64,000 bases of DNA, taken from Liolophura sinensis (lineage: Eukaryota > Mollusca > Polyplacophora > Chitonida > Chitonidae). Positions 55,001 to 64,000 of this stretch are shown one piece after another (positions within the stretch are counted from its first letter, which is position 1; each line of letters begins with the position of its first letter). The position numbers were made by a program, and so were the translations under genes. A model generated the notes under the pieces. That model worked only from the letters and a program-made list of their open reading frames with translations. It made no database searches and was not told the DNA's origin. Where the stretch lies: positions 50,477 to 114,476 of the forward strand of contig NW_027018023.1 of NCBI RefSeq assembly GCF_032854445.1. Reading direction: 5' to 3'.

Positions 55001-58000
55001 CTTTTGGATTTTTGCCTGGTCCTTTTGCTCATTGAAATCGGCTACATGTACTATGTACAATCGCGACTGGTCATTACTATATTCAACTTTTGATTATAAG
55101 TTATGTGCCCTTCGGTAGCCCAGAAGACGTCAAATCTTTGGGTCAAGCCCATTTAACTCACCCAGCAAATGTCTTACTTCTAAGTCGAAGATAAACTTAA
55201 TCTCTTTATCTACATGTAGAAAAACCACACCATTTTTATATAAAAACCACAAGGTACTTGATACAGTCTGCTGTAAAAAGTACAATTGAACACTGACCCA
55301 CATCAATAAGGTGCCAAAAGATGCGCAATTGGGTCAGGCATCTCCAGGTGTTGAAAAATTGCAAATTTCCTTGGTTTCCATGGAGTAAGAGCCGTTGCTG
55401 GGCACGTGATTTTGACATAAATGATGATTCAATTGTGGCTACAGCCAAAAGTATTGGTCGGAGAGCAACGCGGTTTGCACCATTCGATTTCTCGTCACAA
55501 AATACGTCGGATTAGCCTCTTACCAGCAGCATTGGAACATTTTTTCCACTTCTGGATTTTTGCCTGGTCCTTTTGCTAATTGAAATCGGCTACATGTACT
55601 ATGTACAATTGCGACTGGTCATTACTATATTCAACTTTTGATTATAAGTTATGTGCCCTTCGGTAGCCCAGAAGATGTCAAATCTTTGGGCCAAGCCCAT
55701 TTAACTCACCCAGCAAATGTCTTACTTCTAAGTCGAAGATAAACTCAATGTCTTTATCTACATGTAGAAAAAACCACACCATTTTTATATAAAAAACACA
55801 AGGTACTTGATACAGTCTGCTGTAAAAAGTACAATTGAACACTGACCCACATCAATAAGGTGCCAAAAGATGCGCAATTGGGTCAGGCATCTCCAGGTGT
55901 TGAAAAATTGCAAATTTCCTTGGTTTCCATGGAGTAAGAGCCGTTGCTGGGCACGTGATTTTGACATAAATGATGATTCAATTGTGGCTACAGCCAAAAG
56001 TATTGGTCGGAGAGCAACGCGGTTTGCACCATTCGATTTCTCGTCACAAAATACGTCGGATTAGCCTCTTACCAGCAGCATTGGAACATTTTTTCCACTT
56101 TTGGATTTTTGCCTGGTCCTTTTGCTAATTGAAATCGGCTACATGTACTATGTACAATCGCGACTGGTCATTACTATATTCAACTTTTGATTATAAGTTA
56201 TGTGCCCTTCGGTAGCCCAGAAGATGTCAAATCTTTGGGCCAAGCCCATTTAACTCACCCAGCAAATGTCTTACTTCTAAGTCGAAGATAAACTCAATGT
56301 CTTTATCTACATGTAGAAAAACCACACCATTTTTATATAAAAAACACAAGGTACTTGATACAGTCTGCTGTAAAAAGTACAATTGAACACTGACCCACAT
56401 CAATAAGGTGCCAAAAGATGCGCAATTGGGTCAGCATCTCCAGGTGTTGAAAAATTGCAAATTTCCTTGGTTTCCATGGAGTAAGAGCCGTTGCTGGGCA
56501 CGTGATTTTGACATAAATGATGATTCAATTGTGGCTACAGCCAAAAGTATTGGTCGGAGAGCAACGCGGTTTGCACCATTCGATTTCTCGTCACAAAATA
56601 CGTCGGATTAGCCTCTTACCAGCAGCATTGGAACATTTTTTCCACTTTTGGATTTTTGCCTGGTCCTTTTGCTAATTGAAATCGGCTACATGTACTATGT
56701 ACAATCGCGACTGGTCATTACTATATTCAACTTTTGATTATAAGTTATGTGCCCTTCGGTAGCCCAGAAGATGTCAAATCTTTGGGCCAAGCCCATTTAA
56801 CTCACCCAGCAAATGTCTTACTTCTAAGTCGAAGATAAACTTAATCTCTTTATCTACATGTAGAAAAACACACCATTTTTATATAAAAACCACAAGGTAC
56901 TTGATACAGTCTGCTGTAAAAAGTACAATTGAACACTGACCCACATCAATAAGGTGCCAAAAGATGCGCAATTGGGTCAGGCATCTCCAGCTGTTGAAAA
57001 ATTGGAAATTTCCTTGGTTTCCATGGAGTAAGAGCCGTTGCTGGGCACGTGATTTTGACATAAATGATGATTCAATTGTGGCTACAGCCAAAAGTATTGG
57101 TCGGAGAGCAACTCGGTTTGCACCATTCGATTTCTCGTCACAAAATACGTCGGATTAGCCTCTTACCAGCAGCATTGGAACATTTTTTCCACTTTTGGAT
57201 TTTTGCCTGGTCCTTTTGCTCATTGAAATCGGCTACATGTACTATGTACAATCGCGACTGGTCATTACTATATTCAACTTTTGATTATAAGTTATGTGCC
57301 CTTCGGTAGCCCAGAAGACGTCAAATCTTTGGGCCAAGCCCATTTAACTCACCCAGCAAATGTCTTACTTCTAAGTCGAAGATAAACTTAATGTCTTTAT
57401 CTACATGTAGAAAAACCACACCATTTTTATATAAAAACCACAAGGTACTTGATACAGTCTGCTGTAAAAAGTACAATTGAACACTGACCCACATCAATAA
57501 GGTGCCAAAAGATGCGCAATTGGGTCAGGCATCTCCAGCTGTTGAAAAATTGGAAATTTCCTTGGTTTCCATGGAGTAAGAGCCGTTGCTGGGCACGTGA
57601 TTTTGACATAAATGATGATTCAATTGTGGCTACAGCCAAAAGTATTGGTCGGAGAGCAACGCGGTTTGCACCATTCGATTTCTCGTCACAAAATACGTCG
57701 GATTAGCCTCTTACCAGCAGCATTGGAACATTTTTTCCACTTTTGGATTTTTGCCTGGTCCTTTTGCTAATTGAAATCGGCTACATGTACTATGTACAAT
57801 CGCGACTGGTCATTACTATATTCAACTTTTGATTATAAGTTATGTGCCCTTCGGTAGCCCAGAAGATGTCAAATCTTTGGGCCAAGCCCATTTAACTCAC
57901 CCAGCAAATGTTTTACTTCTCAGTCGAAGATAAACTCAATGTCTTTATCTACATGTAGAAAAACCACACCATTTTTATATAAAAAACACAAGGTACTTGA

Positions 58001-58526
58001 TACAGTCTGCTGTAAAAAGTACAATTGAACACTGACCCACATCAATAAGGTGCCAAAAGATGCGCAATTGGGTCAGGCATCTCCAGCTGTTGAAAAATTG
58101 CAAATTTCCTTGGTTTCCATGGAGTAAGAGCCGTTGCTGGGCACGTGATTTTGACATAAATGATGATTCAATTGTGGCTACAGCCAAAAGTATTGGTCGG
58201 AGAGCAACGCGGTTTGCACCATTCGATTTCTCGTCACAAAATACGTCGGATTAGCCTCTTACCAGCACGATTGGAGCATTTTTTTTACTTTTGGATTTTT
58301 GCCTGGTCCTTTTGCTAATTGAAATCGGCTACATGTACTATGTACAATCGCGACTGGTCATTACTATATTCAACTTTTGATTATAAGTTATGTGCCCTTC
58401 GGTAGCCCAGAAGATGTCAAATCTTTGGGCCAAGCCCATTTAACTCACCCAGCAAATGTCTTACTTCTAAGTCGAAGATAAACTCAATGTCTTTTATCTA
58501 CATGTAGAAAAACCACACCATTTTTA
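52032..58526 (+). repeat. Satellite units 95-106
   Basis: Units start at 52032, 52581, 53129, 53677, 54225, 54773, 55321, 55870, 56418, 56964, 57512 and 58060 (the last runs to 58608). T146/C168/A189 with ACATGTTTTCC occurs in 52581 and 54225, three units apart, and matches 36140 and 38332. GCTCATT occurs in 53677, 54773 and 56964. Unit 57512 has AATGTTTTAC and CTCAGTC. The tail of 58060 has TAATAAACAC, where the long-range duplicated block begins. Confidence 0.92.
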
Positions 58527-61350
58527 TATAATAAACACAAGGTACTTGATACAGTCTGCTGTAAAAAGTACAATTGAACACTGACCCACATCAATAAGGT
58601 GCCAAAAGATGCGCAATTGGGTCAGGCATCTCCATGTGTTGAAAATTGGAAATTTCCTTGGTTTCCATGGAGTAAGAGCCGTTGCTGGGCACGTGATTTT
58701 GACATAAATGATGATTCAATTGTGGCTACAGCCAAAAGTATTGGTCGGAGAGCAACGCGGTTTGCACCATTCGATTTCTCGTCACAAAATACGTCGGATT
58801 AGCCTCTTACCAGCACGATTGGAGCATTTTTTTTACTTTTGGATTTTTGCCTGGTCCTTTTGCTAATTGAAATCGGCTACATGTACTATGTACCATCGCG
58901 ACTGGTCATTACTATATTCAACTTTTGATTATAAGTTATGTGCCCTTCGGTAGCCCAGAAGATGTCAAATCTTTGGGCCAAGCCCATTTAACTCACCCAG
59001 CAAATGTCTTACTTCTAAGTCGAAGATAAACTTAATCTCTTTATCTACATGTAGAAAAACCACACCATTTTTATATAAAAACCACAAGGTACTTGATACA
59101 GTCTGCTGTAAAAAGTACAATTGAACACTGACCCACATCAATAAGGTGCCAAAAGATGCGCAATTGGGTCAGGCATCTCCAGGTGTTGAAAAATTGGAAA
59201 TTTCCTTGGTTTCCATGGAGTAAGAGCCGTTGCTGGGCACGTGATTTTGACATAAATGATGATTCAATTGTGGCTACAGCCAAAAGTATTGGTCGGAGAG
59301 CAACGCGGTTTGCACCATTCGATTTCTCGTCACAAAATACGTCGGATTAGCCTCTTACCAGCAGCATTGGAACATTTTTTCCACTTTTGGATTTTTGCCT
59401 GGTCCTTTTGCTAATTGAAATCGGCTACATGTACTATGTACAATCGCGACTGGTCATTACTATATTCAACTTTTGATTATAAGTTATGTGCCCTTCGGTA
59501 GCCCAGAAGATGTCAAATCTTTGGGCAAGCCCATTTAACTCACCCAGCAAATGTCTTACTTCTAAGTCGAAGATAAACTCAATGTCTTTATCTACATGTA
59601 GAAAAACCACACCATTTTTATATAAAAACACAAGGTACTTGATACAGTCTGCTGTAAAAAGTACAATTGAACACTGACCCACATCAATAAGGTGCCAAAA
59701 GATGCGCAATTGGGTCAGGCATCTCCAGGTGTTGAAAAATTGCAAATTTCCTTGGTTTCCATGGAGTAGAGCCGTTGCTGGGCACGTGATTTTGACATAA
59801 ATGATGATTCAATTGTGGCTACAGCCAAAAGTATTGGTCGGAGAGCAACGCGGTTTGCACCATTCGATTTCTCGTCACAAAATACGTCGGATTAGCCTCT
59901 TACCAGCAGCATTGGAACATTTTTTTTCACTTTTGGATTTTTGCCTGGTCCTTTTGCTAATTGAAATCGGCTACATGTACTATGTACAATCGCGACTGTC
60001 ATTACTATATTCAACTTTTGATTATAAGTTATGTGCCCTTCGGTAGCCCAGAAGATGTCAAATCTTTGGGCCAAGCCCATTTAACTCACCCAGCAAATGT
60101 CTTACTTCTAAGTCGAAGATAAACTTAATCTCTTTATCTACATGTAGAAAAACCACACCATTTTTATATAAAAACCACAAGGTACTTGATACAGTCTGCT
60201 GTAAAAAGTACAATTGAACACTGACCCACATCAATAAGGTGCAAAAGATGCGCAATTGGGTCAGGCATCTCCAGCTGTTGAAAAATGCAAATTCCTTGGT
60301 TTCCATGGAGTAAGAGCCGTTGCTGGGCACGTGATTTTGACATAAATGATGATTCAATTGTGGCTACAGCCAAAAGTATTGGTTGGAGAGCAACGCGGTT
60401 TGCACCATTCGATTTCTCGTCACAAAATACGTCGGATTAGCTCTTACCAGCAGCATTGGAACATTTTTTCCACTTCTGGATTTTTGCCTGGTCCTTTTGC
60501 TCATTGAAATCGGCTACATGTACTATGTACAATCGCGACTGGTCATTACTATATTCAACTTTTGATTATAAGTTATGTGCCTTCGGTAGCCCAGAAGATG
60601 TCAAATCTTTGGGCCAAGCCCATTTAACTCACCCAGCAAATGTCTTACTTCTAAGTCGAAGATAAACTTAATCTCTTTATCTACATGTAGAAAAACCACA
60701 CCATTTTATATAAAAACCACAAGGTACTTGATAACAGTCTGCTGTAAAAAGTACAATTGAACACTGACCCACATCAATAAGGTGCCAAAAGATGCGCAAT
60801 TGGGTCAGGCATCTCAGGTGTTGAAAAATTGCAAATTTCCTTGGTTTCCATGGAGTAAGAGCCGTTGCTGGGCACGTGATTTTGACATAAATGATGATTC
60901 AATTGTGGCTACAGCCAAAAGTATTGGTCGGAGAGCAACGCGGTTTGCACCATTCGATTTCTCGTCACAAAATACGTCGGATTAGTTTCTTACCAGCAGC
61001 ATTGGAACATTTTTTCCACTTTTGGATTTTTGCCTGGTCCTTTTGCTCATTGAAATCGGCTACATGTACTATGTACAATCGCGACTGGTCATTACTATAT
61101 TCAACTTTTGATTATAAGTTATGTGCCCTTCGGTAGCCCAGAAGATGTCAAATCTTTGGGCCAAGCCCATTTAACTCACCCAGCAAATGTTTTACTTCTC
61201 AGTCGAAGATAAACTCAATGTCTTTATCTACATGTAGAAAAACCACACCATTTTTATATAAAAAACACAAGGTACTTGATACAGTCTGCTGTAAAAAGTA
61301 CAATTGAACACTGACCCACATCAATAAGGTGCCAAAAGATGCGCAATGGG
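56430..61350. other. Cluster of single-base losses over the second long-range copy
   Basis: Losses near 56433, 56868, 58634, 59525, 59627, 59767, 59998, 60241, 60285, 60292, 60441, 60581, 60705, 60815 and 61347, with gains near 58494 and 60733. The partner copy at 48115-50840 has hardly any. Since the two copies share many rare substitutions, an excess of indels in only one of them looks more like assembly or consensus error than natural divergence. Confidence 0.6.
58527..61230 (+). repeat. Long-range duplicated block, copy 2 (tail of unit 106 to unit 111)
   Basis: Units start at 58609, 59156, 59702, 60248 and 60792. They repeat CCATGTGTTG with long T-run and ACCATCG; plain; 8-T run then CAC; GGTTGGAG with ACTTCTGG and GCTCATT; TAGTTTC with GCTCATT, AATGTTTTAC and CTCAGTC, in the same order as 48115-50840. 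This copy is shorter because it carries about a dozen single-base indels, nearly all losses, for example near 58634, 59525, 59767, 59998, 60241, 60581 and 60705. Confidence 0.9.
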
Positions 61351-61885
61351 TCAGGCATCTCCAGCTGTTGAAAAATTGCAAATTTCCTTGGTTTCCATGG
61401 AGTAAGAGCCGTTGCTGGGCACGTGATTTTGACATAAATGATGATTCAATTGTGGCTACAGCCAAAAGTATTGGTCGGAGAGCAACGCGGTTTGCACCAT
61501 TCGATTTCTCGTCACAAAATACGTCGGATTAGCCTCTTACCAGCACGATTGGAGCATTTTTTTTACTTTTGGATTTTTGCCTGGTCCTTTTGCTAATTGA
61601 AATCGGCTACATGTACTATGTACAATCGCGACTGGTCATTACTATATTCAACTTTTGATTATAAGTTATGTGCCCTTCGGTAGCCCAGAAGATGTCAAAT
61701 CTTTGGGCCAAGCCCATTTAACTCACCCAGCAAATGTCTTACTTCTAAGTCGAAGATAAACTTAATCTCTTTATCTACATGTAGAAAAACCACACCATTT
61801 TTATATAAAAACCACAAGGTACTTGATACAGTCTGCTGTAAAAAGTACAATTGAACACTGACCCACATCAATAAGGTGCCAAAAG
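61339..61885 (+). repeat. Satellite unit 112
   Basis: A 547-bp unit with GCAATGGG (one T lost), C at 28, the long T-run form and ACAATCG. It follows the long-range duplicated block in the position that unit 50937 holds after copy 1; both have C at 28 and the CACGATTGGAGC spelling, so the duplication may extend this far. Confidence 0.9.
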
Positions 61886-62393
61886 ATGCGCAATTGGGTC
61901 AGGCATCTCCAGGTGTTGAAAAATTGGAAATTTCTTTGGTTTCCATGGAGTAAGAGCCGTTGCTGGGCACGTGATTTTGACATAAATGATGATTCAATTG
62001 TGGCTACAGCCAAAAGTATTGGTCGGAGAGTAACGCGGTTTGCACCATTCGACTTCTCGTCACAAAATACGTCAGATTAGCCTCTTGCCTGGTCCTTTTG
62101 CTAATTGAAATCGGCTACATGTACTATGTACCATCGCGACTGGTCATTACTATATTCAACTTTTGATTATAAGTTATGTGCCCTTCGGTAGCCCAGAAGA
62201 TGTCAAATCTTTGGGCCAAGCCCATTTAACTCACCCAGCAAATGTCTTACTTCTAAGTCGAAGATAAACTTAATCTCTTTATCTACATGTAGAAAAACCA
62301 CACCATTTTTATATAAAAACCACAAGGTACTTGATACAGTCTGCTGTAAAAAGTACAATTGAACACTGACCCACATCAATAAGGTGCCAAAAG
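61886..62393 (+). repeat. Truncated satellite unit 113 (508 bp, 40-bp internal deletion)
   Basis: This unit lacks unit positions 201-240: the sequence runs CCTCTT directly into GCCTGGTCC at 62086/62087. The missing piece contains the T-run and the flanking variable CAGCATTGGAAC region. Two T residues at the junction could come from either side, so microhomology is minimal. The unit otherwise carries the T146/C168/A189 set and AATTTCTTTGG. It is the only unit with a loss of more than a few bases. Confidence 0.95.
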
Positions 62394-63489
62394 ATGCGCA
62401 ATTGGGTCAGGCATCTCCAGGTGTTGAAAAATTGGAAATTTCCTTGGTTTCCATGGAGTAAGAGCCGTTGCTGGGCACGTGATTTTGACATAAATGATGA
62501 TTCAATTGTGGCTACAGCCAAAAGTATTGGTCGGAGAGCAACGCGGTTTGCACCATTCGATTTCTCGTCACAAAATACGTCAGATTAGCCTCTTACCAGC
62601 AGCATTGGAACATTTTTTCCACTTTTGGATTTTTGCCTGGTCCTTTTGCTAATTGAAATCGGCTACATGTACTATGTACAATCGCGACTGGTCATTACTA
62701 TATTCAACTTTTGATTATAAGTTATGTGCCCTTCGGTAGCCCAGAAGATGTCAAATCTTTGGGCCAAGCCCATTTAACTCACCCAGCAAATGTCTTACTT
62801 CTAAGTCGAAGATAAACTTAATGTCTTTATCTACATGTAGAAAAACCACACCATTTTTATATAAAAAACACAAGGTACTTGATACAGTCTGCTGTAAAAA
62901 GTACAATTGAACACTGACCCACATCAATAAGGTGCCAAAAGATGCGCAATTGGGTCAGGCATCTCCAGGTGTTGAAAAATTGCAAATTTCCTTGGTTTCC
63001 ATGGAGTAAGAGCCGTTGCTGGGCACGTGATTTTGACATAAATGATGATTCAATTGTGGCTACAGCCAAAAGTATTGGTCGGAGAGCAACGCGGTTTGCA
63101 CCATTCGATTTCTCGTCACAAAATACGTCGGATTAGCCTCTTACCAGCAGCATTGGAACATTTTTTCCACTTTTGGATTTTTGCCTGGTCCTTTTGCTCA
63201 TTGAAATCGGCTACATGTACTATGTACAATCGCGACTGGTCATTACTATATTCAACTTTTGATTATAAGTTATGTGCCCTTCGGTAGCCCAGAAGATGTC
63301 AAATCTTTGGGCCAAGCCCATTTAACTCACCCAGCAAATGTCTTACTTCTAAGTCGAAGATAAACTCAATGTCTTTATCTACATGTAGAAAAACCACACC
63401 ATTTTTATATAAAAAACACAAGGTACTTGATACAGTCTGCTGTAAAAAGTACAATTGAACACTGACCCACATCAATAAGGTGCCAAAAG
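62394..63489 (+). repeat. Satellite units 114-115
   Basis: Units start at 62394 and 62942, both exactly 548 bp, so unit length returns to normal directly after the truncated copy. Unit 62394 has A at 189 alone, with C146 and T168. Unit 62942 has GCTCATT and ACAATCG. Confidence 0.95.
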
Positions 63490-64000
63490 ATGCGCAATTG
63501 GGTCAGGCATCTCCAGGTGTTGAAAAATTGGAAATTTCCTTGGTTTCCATGGAGTAAGAGCCGTTGCTGGGCACGTGATTTTGACATAAATGATGATTCA
63601 ATTGTGGCTACAGCCAAAAGTATTGGTCGGAGAGCAACGCGGTTTGCACCATTCGATTTCTCGTCACAAAATACGTCGGATTAGCCTCTTACCAGCAGCA
63701 TTGGAACATTTTTTCCACTTTTGGATTTTTGCCTGGTCCTTTTGCTAATTGAAATCGGCTACATGTACTATGTACCATTGCGACTGGTCATTACTATATT
63801 CAACTTTTGATTATAAGTTGTGTGCCCTTCGGTAGCCCAGAAGATGTCAAATCTTTGGGCCAAGCCCATTTAACTCACCCAGCAAATGTCTTACTTCTAA
63901 GTCGAAGATAAACTCAATGTCTTTATCTACATGTAGAAAAACCACACCATTTTTATATAAAAAACACAAGGTACTTGATACAGTCTGCTGTAAAAAGTAC
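63490..64000 (+). repeat. Satellite unit 116, cut by the window end
   Basis: Covers unit positions 1-511 and stops in GTAAAAAGTAC. It carries private ACCATTGCG (C to T at the position 290 CpG) and AAGTTGTGTG changes. The array evidently continues beyond the window. Confidence 0.95.

Larger units (their letters stand above)
1..64000 (+). repeat. 548-bp satellite DNA tandem array (about 116.8 copies)
   Basis: Every stretch of the window aligns to the same 548-bp unit in the same orientation. The phase marker ATGCGCAATTGGG recurs 116 times between 517 and 63490 (a few copies carry a single change in it), and the mean spacing is 547.6 bp. The consensus has about 219 G or C of 548 positions. Most units are exactly 548 bp. 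The rest are 544-550 bp, except one of 508 bp. Neighbouring units differ at a handful of positions, and some pairs look identical by eye (for example 15867-16414 and 17511-18058). Nothing non-satellite interrupts the array, and it continues past both window edges. Homogenised arrays like this are typical of eukaryotic heterochromatin; the centromeric, pericentromeric or subtelomeric location is not determinable from the sequence. I do not recognise the family. Confidence 0.98.

Noticed and set aside
1-64000. 5S rRNA or tRNA gene cluster
   Set aside because: Tandem half-kilobase units can be 5S rDNA, but no 5S internal control region or tRNA cloverleaf is present in the unit.
1-64000. CENP-B box as proof of a centromeric satellite
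   Set aside because: I compared the TTCG-containing sites on both strands (unit 163, 339 and the reverse of 413) with the CENP-B box pattern; each lacks the CGGG half.
1-64000. Telomeric repeats, CRISPR array, transposon ends or bacterial genes
   Set aside because: No TTAGGG-type runs, no short repeat-spacer pattern, no terminal inverted repeats or target-site duplications, and no long coding region occur anywhere.

Overview
The whole 64,000-base window is one uninterrupted, single-orientation tandem array of a satellite repeat with a 548-bp unit (about 40% G+C, counted by hand on the consensus). I find no gene, transposable element, inverted unit or non-satellite spacer. With the arbitrary phase point at the A of ATGCGCAATTGGG, full units start at 517, 1065, 1614 and so on to 63490. 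The window opens at unit position 33 and closes at unit position 511, so it holds 115 complete units plus two nearly complete end units, and the array runs off both edges. An array of this size, built of near-identical half-kilobase units, points to a eukaryotic chromosome, most likely heterochromatin of a pericentromeric, centromeric or subtelomeric type. The sequence does not let me name the species or even the kingdom.

Units differ at roughly 0 to 15 positions, and the same few variant sites recur throughout. The main ones, in unit coordinates, are: 28 G/C; 34-35 A variants; 42 C/G/T; 146 C/T with 168 T/C and 189 G/A; 196-197 CC/TT; 209-227, where CAGCATTGGAACAT followed by T-run CCAC alternates with CACGATTGGAGCAT followed by a longer T-run and AC; 258 A/C; 287 A/C; 356 T/C; 410 A/C; 426 T/C with 430 C/G; and 475 C/A. 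Used as markers, these show that the array is built of multi-unit blocks copied as wholes.

Layout: 1-11480 is an older-looking mix with private variants in the first 8 kb. 11481-14221 is a 5-unit motif that recurs at 18607 and 22443. 18607-22442 and 22443-26278 are two tandem copies of a 7-unit block. 24087-26826 and 26827-29568 are two tandem copies of a 5-unit block overlapping the second 7-unit copy. 32854-41071 shows a roughly 4-unit rhythm. 42169-44360 and 44361-46552 are tandem copies of a 4-unit block. 48115-50840 recurs at 58527-61230, exactly 19 units away. One unit (61886-62393) has lost 40 bp.

Unit length is exactly 548 bp for long stretches (for example all 23 units from 14771 to 27374), but single-base indels cluster at about 9.8-14.7, 31.2-35.2, 50.9-51.9 and 56.4-61.3 kb. 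These may mark poorly polished assembly rather than biology.

The many 60-110 codon open frames on both strands are by-products of the repeated unit and are not called as genes. Within the unit the only regulatory-looking sequences are a perfect 14-bp TATA-type palindrome and a weak RNA polymerase III-like A box, B box and T-run arrangement. Both are offered as hypotheses.
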